From NCBI GenBank assembly GCA_017504485.1, contig JAFVRC010000015.1, positions 1-64,000 on the forward strand: a DNA stretch of 64,000 nucleotides, in the 5' to 3' direction. The notes below the pieces were generated by a model, which worked only from the letters and a program-made list of their open reading frames with translations, had not been told where the DNA came from and searched no databases. The position numbers and the translations under genes are program-made. Shown piece by piece: positions 43,459 through 52,694 of this stretch (position 1 is its first letter; each line of letters begins with the position of its first letter). This stretch comes from Alistipes sp. Its GTDB lineage: Bacteria; Bacteroidota; Bacteroidia; Bacteroidales; Rikenellaceae.

Positions 43459-44130
43459 TTAGAATGAGTATCCAAGTTTGAGATTGAATACAAATCCATC
43501 ATACTTTTTGTAGTGGGGATTTCCTTCTTCCGAAAGCATATGAGTTCCCTCTGCTGACTCCCAACTGCCCATACCCAAACCAAGGCTTACATTTACACAT
43601 TGGTCTTTAACAGTGTGAATATCCAAACCGACACCGAAAAGTGCTATTGCAGCTGTCGAATGCGAGAACTCGGCACCAAGGTTTGTGTATACATACGAAC
43701 TAACTCGGTTTGTGTTCATGTAGCATCTAACATCAGCCATAACAGGAACATATACCTTATCCTTGCGGTTGATTGAGTAGTTGTACATATCTTCAAGATA
43801 GCCACTTCGTGTGATAGTAAATGGAGTGGTAATATCAAGACCTACAATACCACCCACATACCAACATTTTGTAAATCTGTAACCTGCAAGGTAGTGGAAT
43901 CCGTGTTTTTGAGCCTTCATAATACCAACGGTAGAGAATGTGCGGAGGGAGTATTCTGCTCCTTGACGGAAACCGTGCATTGCATCTCGGAGCTCAGCCT
44001 TATAGAGTTCCTTTTGCTGTTTCTTATCGAGAATCGCTTGTGCACGCTCCTCCTTTGTAGTTTGGCCATACACTGTTGACATAGTGCAAGACAAAAGCAA
44101 TACTGCTAAAAATAAAGTAATCTTCTTCAT
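43459..44130 (-). CDS. Small outer membrane protein of unknown function
   Basis: 223 residues, Sec signal (MKKITLFLAVLLLSCTMSTVYGQ). A short helical region rich in Lys/Glu/Gln (25-50) precedes a beta-barrel-like part that ends FVFNLKLGYSF. No family was recognised. GC is low (one line hand-counted at 35%) against about 60% for genes on both sides, pointing to transfer. It has a ~300-base leader that may be a divergent member of the structured leader-RNA family. Confidence 0.75.
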   Translation of the reverse strand: MKKITLFLAVLLLSCTMSTVYGQTTKEERAQAILDKKQQKELYKAELRDAMHGFRQGAEYSLRTFSTVGIMKAQKHGFHYLAGYRFTKCWYVGGIVGLDITTPFTITRSGYLEDMYNYSINRKDKVYVPVMADVRCYMNTNRVSSYVYTNLGAEFSHSTAAIALFGVGLDIHTVKDQCVNVSLGLGMGSWESAEGTHMLSEEGNPHYKKYDGFVFNLKLGYSF

Positions 44131-44189
44131 ATTAAATCTAATTAGTGAATTGTAGATTAAGTGATGTAGTCCAATCCCAAATTGAGGAC

Positions 44190-44434
44190 AGATAAAAAAA
44201 GCGTGGACTAAATTGCCGATATTGGATTCTGCGGTCTTGGACTACCTCACACCCTAATATTGGAATAAAGCCCACGCTGAATATACAGCGTGAGCGTCAA
44301 ACTTTATTCCATTGGGTGTGTTCAGAAAGTGTCCAAGTTTCAGAATCCCGAAATATAAGCTAACGCTTTTATCTAATATGTCCTATAAGTCCTTTATTTC
44401 GCCATAGGCAATGTCTGTTTAATGATTAACCGTA
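44190..44434 (-). ncRNA. Possible divergent copy of the structured leader RNA
   Basis: Minus-strand leader of the outer membrane protein gene. It has a GAAAC/(C)TTTC hairpin like the other copies, a perfect TGGAATAAAG/CTTTATTCCA stem (44311-44302 with 44270-44261), and AGCGTGG (44278-44272) that can pair downstream with CCACGC (44206-44201) followed by seven T, or upstream with CACGCTG (44292-44286). The exclusive pairing and T tract suggest attenuation. Primary sequence similarity to copies 1 and 2 is weak, so homology is uncertain. Confidence 0.4.
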
Positions 44435-44442
44435 CAAAGATA
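44435..44442 (-). promoter_or_regulatory. Predicted -7 box for the leader of the small outer membrane protein
   Basis: TATCTTTG on the minus strand about 305 bases before the ATG at 44130. The -33 element is weak. Confidence 0.55.
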
Positions 44443-44590
44443 GTAATAATCATCTATTTCCGTAACTCTATGAATGAAAATGTTAATTCAGCCCTAACTA
44501 TTTAGCCTCTACATCGGCGATAAATCGCTGGCCCTAACAACAAACGCCACCCGATTGGGTGGCGTTCTCAGTATTTGTTCTTTTTCTCAG

Positions 44591-44662
<72 letters not shown>

Positions 44663-44769
44663 ATTACTGCTTTTTCAGCGCACAAAAGTAACACAAAAAA
44701 TCGGTTCTGCAAACTTTTTTGACAACAAAGTGACTTTTTGATTCAAAAGTGGCTGCAAAAAGTAGCTAC

Positions 44770-45666
44770 CTATTCGCCCGAAGCCGAGCGCAATGGCTCC
44801 TCGTCGGGCAGGCTGCGGTAGTGCTGACGAAAGGCGGCAGGCGTGGCGTGAAAGCGGCTCTTGAAGAGCTTGATGAAGTGCGAGATGTTCGAGAAGGCGC
44901 ACTCGGCACCCACCTCCGAGATGGTCTTCGAGGTGGAGAGCAGCAGTATCTTCGCGCGGTTGAGCCGCTGGGCGATAAACCACTTGTGAGGAGGCGTGTC
45001 AAAGCGGCGGCGGAACTCCTTCTTGAAGGAGGTGAGCGAGCGATTTGTCAGGCGTGCGAGCTCCTCAATCGAGATGTCGTTGAAGAGGTTGGCCTGTATG
45101 ACCTGCGCAAACTGCTCGCCCGAGGTGTCGGCGCCATGCAGGAGTTTGCTGCGCAGGCAGCACTCCTCGCCTGAGAGTATAAGGTAGATAAGCTCGTTGA
45201 GCTTGATGCGCTGCCCTACGTCGTTGTGCTGAAAGCCGGTCTTGTGGAGCGAGCGATTTACACCCGTGAAGAAGTCGCTGACGGTGGTCGAAGCGGCCAT
45301 GGCGACGAAGTTGCCGGTGCGGCAGATATCGCACGAGTGGCGCGAGGTGTAGGTCACGCCATACGATGAGTTGAGCCCGAGGATTATGCGTTGCAGGGCG
45401 GAGGGCGAGGCGTAGAACATAATCTGCTCGTAGGAGCCTGATGCGCCGATAGTGTTCTCCTCGTAGTGGTGTCCGGCCTCATAGATAAAGACCTCGCCCT
45501 CGTCGATGGTGGTGCAACGGTCGTCGCAATAGACAAATTTGCGACCACGCACGACATATCCGATAGCCATACGCGACAGCGTGACGGAACGAATGCCGTT
45601 GTTCTTGTTCTCGGTGATTTTCACGACATCCGGGGTTGTCGGCTCTACGTTTGTAGCGTTTGTCAT
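44770..45666 (-). CDS. AraC-family transcriptional regulator
   Basis: 298 residues. The N-terminal ~170 residues look like a cupin-type sensing domain with several cysteines (HSCDICRTG, EECCL). The C-terminus has the two AraC helix-turn-helix motifs: ISIEELARLTNRSLTSFKKEF and ISEVGAECAFSNISHFIKLFK followed by the RFHATPAAFRQ signature. The gene follows tRNA-Thr on the same strand order and is separated from the large lipoprotein gene by about 580 bases. Paired direct repeats in its leader suggest autoregulation. Its target may be the 46.2-52.6 kb operon. Confidence 0.92.
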   Translation of the reverse strand: MTNATNVEPTTPDVVKITENKNNGIRSVTLSRMAIGYVVRGRKFVYCDDRCTTIDEGEVFIYEAGHHYEENTIGASGSYEQIMFYASPSALQRIILGLNSSYGVTYTSRHSCDICRTGNFVAMAASTTVSDFFTGVNRSLHKTGFQHNDVGQRIKLNELIYLILSGEECCLRSKLLHGADTSGEQFAQVIQANLFNDISIEELARLTNRSLTSFKKEFRRRFDTPPHKWFIAQRLNRAKILLLSTSKTISEVGAECAFSNISHFIKLFKSRFHATPAAFRQHYRSLPDEEPLRSASGE

Positions 45667-45702
45667 AGAAAGGTTGTTTTTGTGCTTCTAAAGCGTGTTA
45701 AA

Positions 45703-45740
45703 ATGTTCTGTTCGGTCCTCCGGAATGTTCCATTCGGACC
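45703..45740. promoter_or_regulatory. Paired direct repeats, candidate AraC-type operator
   Basis: ATGTTCTGTTCGGTCC (45703-45718) and ATGTTCCATTCGGACC (45725-45740), 22 bases apart (two helical turns), between the AraC gene's start and its predicted promoter. Confidence 0.55.
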
Positions 45741-45779
45741 AATGTATGTTGTTGTGTGTCAGGCGTTAAGCCCGTGATG

Positions 45780-45787
45780 CAAATATA
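45780..45787 (-). promoter_or_regulatory. Predicted -7 box for the AraC regulator gene
   Basis: TATATTTG on the minus strand, 114 bases before the ATG at 45666. The following 45788-46251 stretch (464 bases) holds no gene; it contains AT-rich sequence and is presumably the regulatory region for the large lipoprotein gene, with TATCTTGC at about 46214 the only near-match to a promoter box. Confidence 0.5.
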
Positions 45788-46251
45788 GTTTATATTCATC
45801 GAAAATAGGTCTGTTCTGTCCGAAAGCGATGTATATACGACTTAAAGTGCTGTCGGTCGTCTCGGAGTCGGTTCTCCTGCGAGCCATACCACTTAATAGA
45901 GCGCATGGGCACGTGCGCGCGCGAGGCAAAACGCATAAATATGTAACATGTATGCATATATTCCATATTTTGTAAGTGGCGTTTTGTGGTGGTAATTCTT
46001 TTGTATAGCCTATAGAATTTGATATTTGCAGGATATTGTGCGTTGTGTGTTGTGATTTGTAGTTAATTCGCGTTAAAAAGTTACGTTATGAAACCAAAGT
46101 GTGCGATATTTCGTTGTTCGATAAACGATAATGTAGTAGTAATTAACCCTTTGTAGAATATAAAAATTCAAAAAAAGTTGATGGAGGATGGAATATTTAT
46201 AAATTTTTTTTGTATCTTGCCAACGATTTAACCCAGTAAAACTCAAAAATT

Positions 46252-49197
46252 ATGAGAAAAATGTTTGTTAATGCGTTGGCAATCACTGCTTTGCTCTTTG
46301 CGTGTGCAGGTTTGTCTTCGTGCGTGAAGGATGCGACGGAGGCCGTTCCTTCATTGGAGGTTGGTACGCCGGTGGTTCACTCGGCGGCACAGGTGGATGT
46401 TCCTCTGCGAGTATCCGCTCTGTCTGAAATAGCATATCAGGTATTGCCTGCTTCGGAGGAGGCTCCTGTAAATGCAACTGTTCTTTTCAAGAACGGAACG
46501 AAGGTTGGCGGTGGCACCTCGATTCTGCACCTCACGGGCCAGGATGGTCTGCAGAAGGGCGTAGATTTCAAAGTGTATGTGGCTGCCTCTATTTCGGCTA
46601 CAACGTACTTAAACGACGGCAAAATCTTCGAGGCTGCTTTCACGACGCCTGATGCTTATGCCGAGGATGTTACGGTGTTGCAGGTTTCGTCGGAGGGCGC
46701 AAATGTCTATGTGCAGTTCCCGCAGGTTGTATGCGACAACTGCTCGCGCCTTAAGTGGGGTGTTGGTAATGTCGCTATGATGGCATTCAATGGTAACCCT
46801 CCTATGCCACGGGCTTTGCACACGAATGACAGCACGTATCCTGCAAGCTTGATTTCAGCCGATACGATGCTTACTATCGACCACTACCACGCTTATGCTC
46901 GTAAGGCCGACGGTTCGCTTCTCTACACCACTTGGGCCGGTTACGACGAGAATGGTGGCTCGATTTGGCGTGAGTCCACTCCGGAGGAGATTGAGAACGG
47001 TGAGGGTTCGCTTACACAGTACTATGAGCCTGCTGCTCCGGGTGAGCCACTCGTACTGATGCTCTCGGAGGTATCTTATGCAGACTGCATCAACGTATTC
47101 CCTACTGAGGATTACGGTTGGGGTCCGGGTTGGTACAAGTACCCTTATGATATGGACGCTTACATGGCTGCTCTCTATGGCGGCGGTGGCTGGGGTCCAC
47201 TCCAGATGCCTATGCCTGGTGGCGGTGGCGGCTCGGATGTTAATGCCGACGACTATTGGGAGAAGAACGCTTGGTACAAGCGCGTAGAGTTCCAGACTGC
47301 TCCTCCACAGCCATTCGATGGTACGGTGAAGGTTGAGATTACGGACGTTACCTGCGACAACGCTGTTATTACGCTTACTCCGGATAGCAAGACTACGGCT
47401 TATGTTGTAGGTCTCTTCGCCGATGTTGATGAGGAGTATGGTGGCGACTATCAGGGTCTGCTGAACCAGTACCTGAAGGGCAATGAGAACTATGTACAGT
47501 GGTTCTCGACTTCGGTTCTCGGTGGCTACATGGGCTTTATGCAGATGGCCGCTTCGGAGGGTCCTGTTCAGATTCCACTCAACGAGTACTTCTACAAGCT
47601 CTATGCAGGTATGAAGTATCACGTTATCGTAACGGCTGTTGATGGTACGTTCAACGAGTGGGGTGAGCTTCAGGCTGACCTCTCGAAGCAGAACTTCCAG
47701 CACATCACCTTCAACTTGAAGAATTACTCGTTGCCGGAGCCAAAGGTTGTTGTTACGGGTCATGAGGCTTACTCGCCATACTACGTTAAGTTCAACGTGA
47801 AGAACCCTGACTACGCTTCGAACCCACTCAAGAAGGCTATCTTCGCTTGCAACTACTCGCGTGAGTTCAAGGAGTACCTCTCGTATGACTATACGTTGAC
47901 CGACATCCTCTCGATGAACTCGTACGACGATAGATTCTTCTTCTCGGAGGATGACCTCAAGAAGATTAACTCGGCCGAGGGTCTCGACGTAGAGTTTGAC
48001 TCGCGTGAGAACGCTACGACGATGCTGGCCGTTATGGGTTGGAATGCCGAGGGTCGCGCAAGCAACCCTGACGCAGAGGGCTCGCAGGCTCTCGGTGAGG
48101 CCAAGTCGACGATTGTTCCTGCTACCGAGCGCGTAGAGTTCACGAAGCTGGCTAATGTTGCCGGTACTTGGACTGCAACGGCAAAGGTTGAGAAGTGGGG
48201 CTGGAGCGGCGTTACGGATACTCTCGATATGACTTCGACCGTTACTATCGGTGACCTCGTAAGCCCGGATGCTCTTACGGAGGAGGATTACGCTCTCTTC
48301 GAGGAGTACGGTGTGACGAAGGAGCAGACCGACGCTTACTTCGCAGAGTTCAAGAAGCAGGAGGCTGCTTACAACACCTCGGTACGCGGTCAGAACCGTG
48401 TTCTCTGCCAGGGTTGGGACTTCAGCGCAACGAAGAGCTCGTACTACAATGAGCTTGAGCTTGCTACGCCATGGGATCTCTTCGTAATGGAGGACTACAA
48501 CGCATCGCTCGTCGATTACCTCTTCTACGACTTCGGTCCGAAGTGGTTCTTGCAGGAGGATGCCGAGGGTCGCGTATTCTTGCCTGTAAATATGTATCGT
48601 GTTCAGCCGCTGACGGCTTGGATGAGTGGCAAAAACTACTACCTCTGCGCTGCGGATCGTCACTCGACGTATGCATTTGCATATCCTACTACGCCTGATG
48701 GCTATTGGGATTCTACGGCCGACATTACGAGATGGCCAAACATTCCGGTAGAGGTTTCGGAGGATGGCAATACCATCACCATCAAGGGTGTGGCTGTGCA
48801 GGTAAGTGATGAAAATGGTGAAGTTGTTCAGGAGCTGAAGTTCTATCCGAACATCATCTATGAGTCGTATGGCTCTCTGGAGTTCCTCAGCTCGAACGTT
48901 ATCTCGGATGTTGTGCTGACGAGAAGCAATGGTGAGCAGTTGAAGACTTCGGCTACGAAGCTCAGCGCAATGCGCAAGCACGCTGTTGCTGCACAGCAGA
49001 TGGTTAAGGCCAAGTCGATCAACGGCAAGGAGATCGAGGCCAACCCTATTAAGCACGGTAGCCGCACGACGCTCGTTATGAAGAAGAAGCCGGCTGTCAA
49101 GAAGCTTGACGTTAAGCAGATGACGGGTGCCCAGATTGAGGCAAAGCGCGCCGAGTACATCAAGGCTAATATGGCCAAGAAGGGTGTTCGTAAGTAA
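46252..49197 (+). CDS. Large surface lipoprotein of unknown function
   Basis: 981 residues; lipobox in MRKMFVNALAITALLFACAGLSSC (Cys24). The chain appears to consist of several fibronectin-type beta modules (LEVGTPVVHSAAQVDVPLRV; VKVEITDVTCDNAVITLTPD; PEPKVVVTGHEAYSPYYVKF), a glycine-rich loop near 310-330 (GGGGW ... PGGGGG), and a basic Lys-rich C-terminus (residues ~940-981). No enzymatic motif was found. It leads a unit with TlpA-like, DUF6029 and Omp28-like genes, though a terminator separates it from them. Probably displayed on the cell surface. Confidence 0.8.
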   Translation: MRKMFVNALAITALLFACAGLSSCVKDATEAVPSLEVGTPVVHSAAQVDVPLRVSALSEIAYQVLPASEEAPVNATVLFKNGTKVGGGTSILHLTGQDGLQKGVDFKVYVAASISATTYLNDGKIFEAAFTTPDAYAEDVTVLQVSSEGANVYVQFPQVVCDNCSRLKWGVGNVAMMAFNGNPPMPRALHTNDSTYPASLISADTMLTIDHYHAYARKADGSLLYTTWAGYDENGGSIWRESTPEEIENGEGSLTQYYEPAAPGEPLVLMLSEVSYADCINVFPTEDYGWGPGWYKYPYDMDAYMAALYGGGGWGPLQMPMPGGGGGSDVNADDYWEKNAWYKRVEFQTAPPQPFDGTVKVEITDVTCDNAVITLTPDSKTTAYVVGLFADVDEEYGGDYQGLLNQYLKGNENYVQWFSTSVLGGYMGFMQMAASEGPVQIPLNEYFYKLYAGMKYHVIVTAVDGTFNEWGELQADLSKQNFQHITFNLKNYSLPEPKVVVTGHEAYSPYYVKFNVKNPDYASNPLKKAIFACNYSREFKEYLSYDYTLTDILSMNSYDDRFFFSEDDLKKINSAEGLDVEFDSRENATTMLAVMGWNAEGRASNPDAEGSQALGEAKSTIVPATERVEFTKLANVAGTWTATAKVEKWGWSGVTDTLDMTSTVTIGDLVSPDALTEEDYALFEEYGVTKEQTDAYFAEFKKQEAAYNTSVRGQNRVLCQGWDFSATKSSYYNELELATPWDLFVMEDYNASLVDYLFYDFGPKWFLQEDAEGRVFLPVNMYRVQPLTAWMSGKNYYLCAADRHSTYAFAYPTTPDGYWDSTADITRWPNIPVEVSEDGNTITIKGVAVQVSDENGEVVQELKFYPNIIYESYGSLEFLSSNVISDVVLTRSNGEQLKTSATKLSAMRKHAVAAQQMVKAKSINGKEIEANPIKHGSRTTLVMKKKPAVKKLDVKQMTGAQIEAKRAEYIKANMAKKGVRK

Positions 49198-49213
49198 CAT
49201 CCCAAATATGTTC

Positions 49214-49262
49214 CGCAACAAGGAGCCTTTCCGCAAGGAGGGCTCCTTGGTTGCGCTTTTTT
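49214..49262 (+). terminator. Terminator after the large lipoprotein gene
   Basis: CGCAACAAGGAGCC (49214-49227) with GGCTCCTTGGTTGCG (49241-49255, one bulge), followed by CTTTTTTG. Because the next genes continue on the same strand, read-through would be needed for a single transcript. Confidence 0.85.
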
Positions 49263-49318
49263 GAGCAAAGTGGATGTTGCGCGTGTAACATCTTAATTAT
49301 AAGAGAACTTAATAGTTT

Positions 49319-49819
49319 ATGAAAAAACTTTTTAGCCTGCTATGCCTCGTTGTGGCCGCCTCGGTTGCAACGGCTCAGCAGTTACCCGATGTGAAGGTCG
49401 AGAATGCGCAGGGCAAGATTGTGTCGGTGCGCTCGATTGCTAACGGGAAACCGATGATTATCTCCTATTGGTCGATTGCCTGCAAACCTTGTATCCAGGA
49501 ACTCAACGCCATAAACGATGCGTTGGCCGAGTGGCGCGAGGAGGCTGACCTCGAAGTGGTAGCCGTCTCGACGGATGATGCCCGCTTGAAGGCCACAGCC
49601 AAGGCTATTGCCACCTCGCGCGGTTGGGAGTTTATCTGCCTCTTCGATGAGAATCAGGAACTCAAGCGCGCGATGAATGTCTCGCTCACGCCGCAGTCGT
49701 TTGTGGTCGATGGCGAGGGTAATATCATCTTCTCGCACTCGGGATATACGCCGGGCAGCGAGCAACTTCTCTTCGACAAAATTGTCGAGTTGAAGAAGGG
49801 GGCAAAAAAGAAGAAGTAG
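49319..49819 (+). CDS. TlpA-like thioredoxin-fold protein, secreted
   Basis: 166 residues with a Sec signal (MKKLFSLLCLVVAASVATAQ). Thioredoxin fold of the TlpA/ResA type: ISYWSIACKPCIQEL carries the CXXC (CKPC, near residues 60-63) and LTPQSFVVDGEGNI the cis-proline. A Lys tail ends the protein. It lies 6 bases before the DUF6029 gene. Likely a periplasmic disulfide reductase serving the cysteine-containing Omp28-like protein of the same unit. Confidence 0.88.
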   Translation: MKKLFSLLCLVVAASVATAQQLPDVKVENAQGKIVSVRSIANGKPMIISYWSIACKPCIQELNAINDALAEWREEADLEVVAVSTDDARLKATAKAIATSRGWEFICLFDENQELKRAMNVSLTPQSFVVDGEGNIIFSHSGYTPGSEQLLFDKIVELKKGAKKKK

Positions 49820-49825
49820 CAGACG

Positions 49826-51454
49826 ATGAAACGAATAGTTATACTCTGTGCGGCTCTCTGTGCCGTCGTGAGCCTCTCGGCTCAGAAGGTCGTGGGCAAG
49901 GGGCAGGTGTCGGGTAGCTTCGAGTCCTCGTCGGTATATTATACGCCCGACAAGACTGTCGAGCGCCCTGACGACCGCTTCGGCTCGAACAACTACCTGA
50001 AGGTCGATTATGCGAATGGCCGCTTCTCGGCGGGTGTGCAGCTCAACGCCTTCCTCCCTGCGCTGGTGGGCTACGAGAACTTGGCCGATGGCTATAAGTT
50101 CTACCTCGCCTCGAAGTATGTGCAGTGGAAGGATCGCAACTTCGAGATTCTCGTCGGCGACATCTTCGACCAGTTCGGTAGCGGACTTGTGTTCCGCTCG
50201 TATGAGGATCGTCAGCTCGGCGTGAATAACTCGGTGGAGGGTGTGCGTGCCGCCTACAACTTCGGCCGCTACGTCTCGGTGCGCGGCCTCTATGGTCGTC
50301 CGCGCCTCAATACCGACTACTCGAAGACGTGGGTGCGCGGTGCCGACCTTGTGGTGTCGCTCGCCGATATTATGGATGCACCGGCCGTGAACTTCACGTT
50401 GGAGGGTAGCTATGTGAACCGCTATCAGAACCTCAATCAGGCGCCGGAGTGGATGCAGGAGGTCGATCCTTCGACTATCGACCCCGAGACGGGCGAGGGA
50501 CTCAACTACTTGCAGATGGAGGGCATATCGCCAAACCTGAATATGTACTCGGGCCGTGTGAATTTCGGCTGGCAGGGCCTTACAGTGTCGGGCGAGTATG
50601 TGCATAAGAGCAAGGACTTCTTCTCGACGGGTGCCACGAAGGGTTGGGCCGCCATCGCAGAGTTGGGATACAACTACAAGACCTTCAGCGTGATGGCCAC
50701 GTTCCGTGCGCTCGACCACATGGCTACGCCTATCAACCAATTTATGAACGACTCGCGCTATGCCATCGCTAACTCGATAAACTACATTCCGGCCCTAACG
50801 CGCCAATATACCTATATGTTGGCCAACCTCAATCCGTATCAGGTGATAGCTACGGGCGAGATGGGCGGTCAGGTGGATCTCTGCTACTCGTATCGCAGCA
50901 AGGAGAACCGCTATCGCTATTGGAACTTCCACGCCAACTTCTCGACCTTCTACTCGCTCAAGCCTTTCGAGAGCAAGAAACGCTCGCTCTTCTGGCGCGA
51001 CGTGAATGTAGATGTCGAGCGTCAGTGGAACAAGAAGTGGAAGTCGCTCATCTTGTACTCCTATCAAAACAATATGGAGCACGAGGCGCACGTTTTTGTA
51101 GGCGATGTGACGCACAAGTTCACGCGCAAGATGTCGTTGCGCTTCGAGTTGCAGTATCTGCTCTCGGGCGACGAGCGTAGCGAGTGGACAGCCAGCCATA
51201 GTGAGGGCGACTGGGTTGCCGGTCTCGTGGAGTTCAACATCGCACCGCAGTGGAGCATATATGCGCAAGATATGTATAATATAGGTATGACCAAGCGACA
51301 CTACTACAATGGCGGATTCAGCTATACGCACAACCGCACGCGCGTGCAACTCAGCTACGGCCGCAACCGCGCAGGATATATCTGCTCGGGTGGTGTGTGC
51401 CGCTACTCGCCGGCATATACGGGTGTGAATCTGATGCTTACATCCTCGTTCTAA
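49826..51454 (+). CDS. DUF6029 family outer membrane protein
   Basis: 542 residues with a Sec signal (MKRIVILCAALCAVVSLSAQ). The rest is rich in Tyr and alternating hydrophobic strands, such as GQVSGSFESSSVYYTP, GRVNFGWQGLTVSGEYVH and GVNLMLTSSF at the end, consistent with a large beta-barrel. DUF6029 proteins have no known role; from memory they accompany TlpA-like and Omp28-like genes in Bacteroidota. This could be the channel or anchor for its partners. Confidence 0.83.
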   Translation: MKRIVILCAALCAVVSLSAQKVVGKGQVSGSFESSSVYYTPDKTVERPDDRFGSNNYLKVDYANGRFSAGVQLNAFLPALVGYENLADGYKFYLASKYVQWKDRNFEILVGDIFDQFGSGLVFRSYEDRQLGVNNSVEGVRAAYNFGRYVSVRGLYGRPRLNTDYSKTWVRGADLVVSLADIMDAPAVNFTLEGSYVNRYQNLNQAPEWMQEVDPSTIDPETGEGLNYLQMEGISPNLNMYSGRVNFGWQGLTVSGEYVHKSKDFFSTGATKGWAAIAELGYNYKTFSVMATFRALDHMATPINQFMNDSRYAIANSINYIPALTRQYTYMLANLNPYQVIATGEMGGQVDLCYSYRSKENRYRYWNFHANFSTFYSLKPFESKKRSLFWRDVNVDVERQWNKKWKSLILYSYQNNMEHEAHVFVGDVTHKFTRKMSLRFELQYLLSGDERSEWTASHSEGDWVAGLVEFNIAPQWSIYAQDMYNIGMTKRHYYNGGFSYTHNRTRVQLSYGRNRAGYICSGGVCRYSPAYTGVNLMLTSSF

Positions 51455-51488
51455 CGAATCATTCAACTCAAAAACAATAAGAAAAATT

Positions 51489-52613
51489 ATGAAAACACTC
51501 AAAACATTTGCAATCCTCTGCCTCGCAGCCCTCTTCTGCGGCGCGTGCGCAACGGATGACAACGACGCCACGACGGATTCGGGCCTGGTGTTGAGCTTCT
51601 CGCCTTCGACCATCTATGACAACGGTGAGGTCTATGCAGAGGCAACGCTCAAGTACAATGGTGCTATTGTCAATTACAGCGACTACACGCTCTACGATGC
51701 TGTGACCGACAAACCTGTAGCGCTCGAAAACAATCGCTTCAGCTCGACCAAGAAGGGTACCTACACCTTCTGGGCTGGGTATGGCACGCTCCAATCGAAT
51801 GTGGCCAAGGTGACGGTGATTGCCACGCCGCCAAAGGCTCCGGAGGCTCCGGAGGATGACGACCCTGCGAACACCAACTTCAAGCGTCGCGTGCTGCTCA
51901 CGCAGTTCACGGGTACGGCTTGTGGCCACTGCCCTAAGATGATGAATGCACTCTATCTTGTGAATCAGCAGATTGGCGACGATATTGTGCTCACGGCAGC
52001 TCACCTCTTTACCGAGGATGATCCGATGTACCTCACTAACGCTCCTTCGCTCGACAACTCGCTGGGTGTGAACAGCTATCCGGACATTGTGGCTGATTTG
52101 AAGAAGAATACGGGCGATACATACGCTACTTCGAATTATGTTACGAGCTTGGTAAACAACGCCTTCTCGCGCGTAGATGTAAAGGGTGGCATTGCGGCTA
52201 ATGTAGAATACCACGAGGATAAGGGCTTTATCACCGCTACGCTGCTTATCAAGGCCAAGGAGACGGCCGAGTTCCGTGTGGCCGCTTGGCTCTTGGAGGA
52301 TAATATCGCTGCAGGCCAGGCCAACAGTGGTTATACGCCTGTTGACGGTGTGAACTTCGGTATTCACAACAACGTAGTTCGCAAGATTGAGGGCAAGCAG
52401 TCGAATATGGACTATACAGGCCTCTCGCTCGGCGAGATTAAGGCCGGCGAGACCAAGACGCAGGAGTTCGCATTCGAGTTGCTCGATGATTACAACCGCG
52501 ATAACCTCCGTGTCGTATTCTTCATCTCGACCAAGGAGGGCAATAATTGGTATGTGAACAACGCAAGGGCTACGGCCAAGAGCGGCGAGTTCGGCTTCGA
52601 GTATCTCGACTAA
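51489..52613 (+). CDS. Omp28-related lipoprotein with thioredoxin-like CXXC
   Basis: 374 residues; lipobox MKTLKTFAILCLAALFCGAC (Cys20). An Ig-like N-terminal part (30-110) is followed by an Omp28-type domain starting RVLLTQFTGTACGHCPKM, whose CGHC motif (about 145-148) resembles thioredoxins, with a later NSYPDIVADL segment at the cis-Pro position. C-terminal part is beta-rich. Outer membrane location is inferred from the lipobox and family. Last gene of the unit. Confidence 0.87.
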   Translation: MKTLKTFAILCLAALFCGACATDDNDATTDSGLVLSFSPSTIYDNGEVYAEATLKYNGAIVNYSDYTLYDAVTDKPVALENNRFSSTKKGTYTFWAGYGTLQSNVAKVTVIATPPKAPEAPEDDDPANTNFKRRVLLTQFTGTACGHCPKMMNALYLVNQQIGDDIVLTAAHLFTEDDPMYLTNAPSLDNSLGVNSYPDIVADLKKNTGDTYATSNYVTSLVNNAFSRVDVKGGIAANVEYHEDKGFITATLLIKAKETAEFRVAAWLLEDNIAAGQANSGYTPVDGVNFGIHNNVVRKIEGKQSNMDYTGLSLGEIKAGETKTQEFAFELLDDYNRDNLRVVFFISTKEGNNWYVNNARATAKSGEFGFEYLD

Positions 52614-52635
52614 AGGGACTCATTGCCTAAAAAAT

Positions 52636-52670
52636 ATAGAGGGACTGCCCCAAGCGGGCGGTCCCTCTAT
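52636..52670. terminator. Bidirectional terminator between the Omp28-like and mutarotase genes
   Basis: ATAGAGGGACTGCCC (52636-52650) with GGGCGGTCCCTCTAT (52656-52670), one mismatch, A/T flanks. Confidence 0.88.
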
Positions 52671-52694
52671 GTCTATTGTTGCACAGTGCACGCA

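Noticed and set aside
46855..49236. Minus-strand open frame of 793 codons
   Set aside because: Antisense to the large lipoprotein gene, Arg/Leu-rich, no domain, no start region; a result of codon bias with few minus-strand stops.
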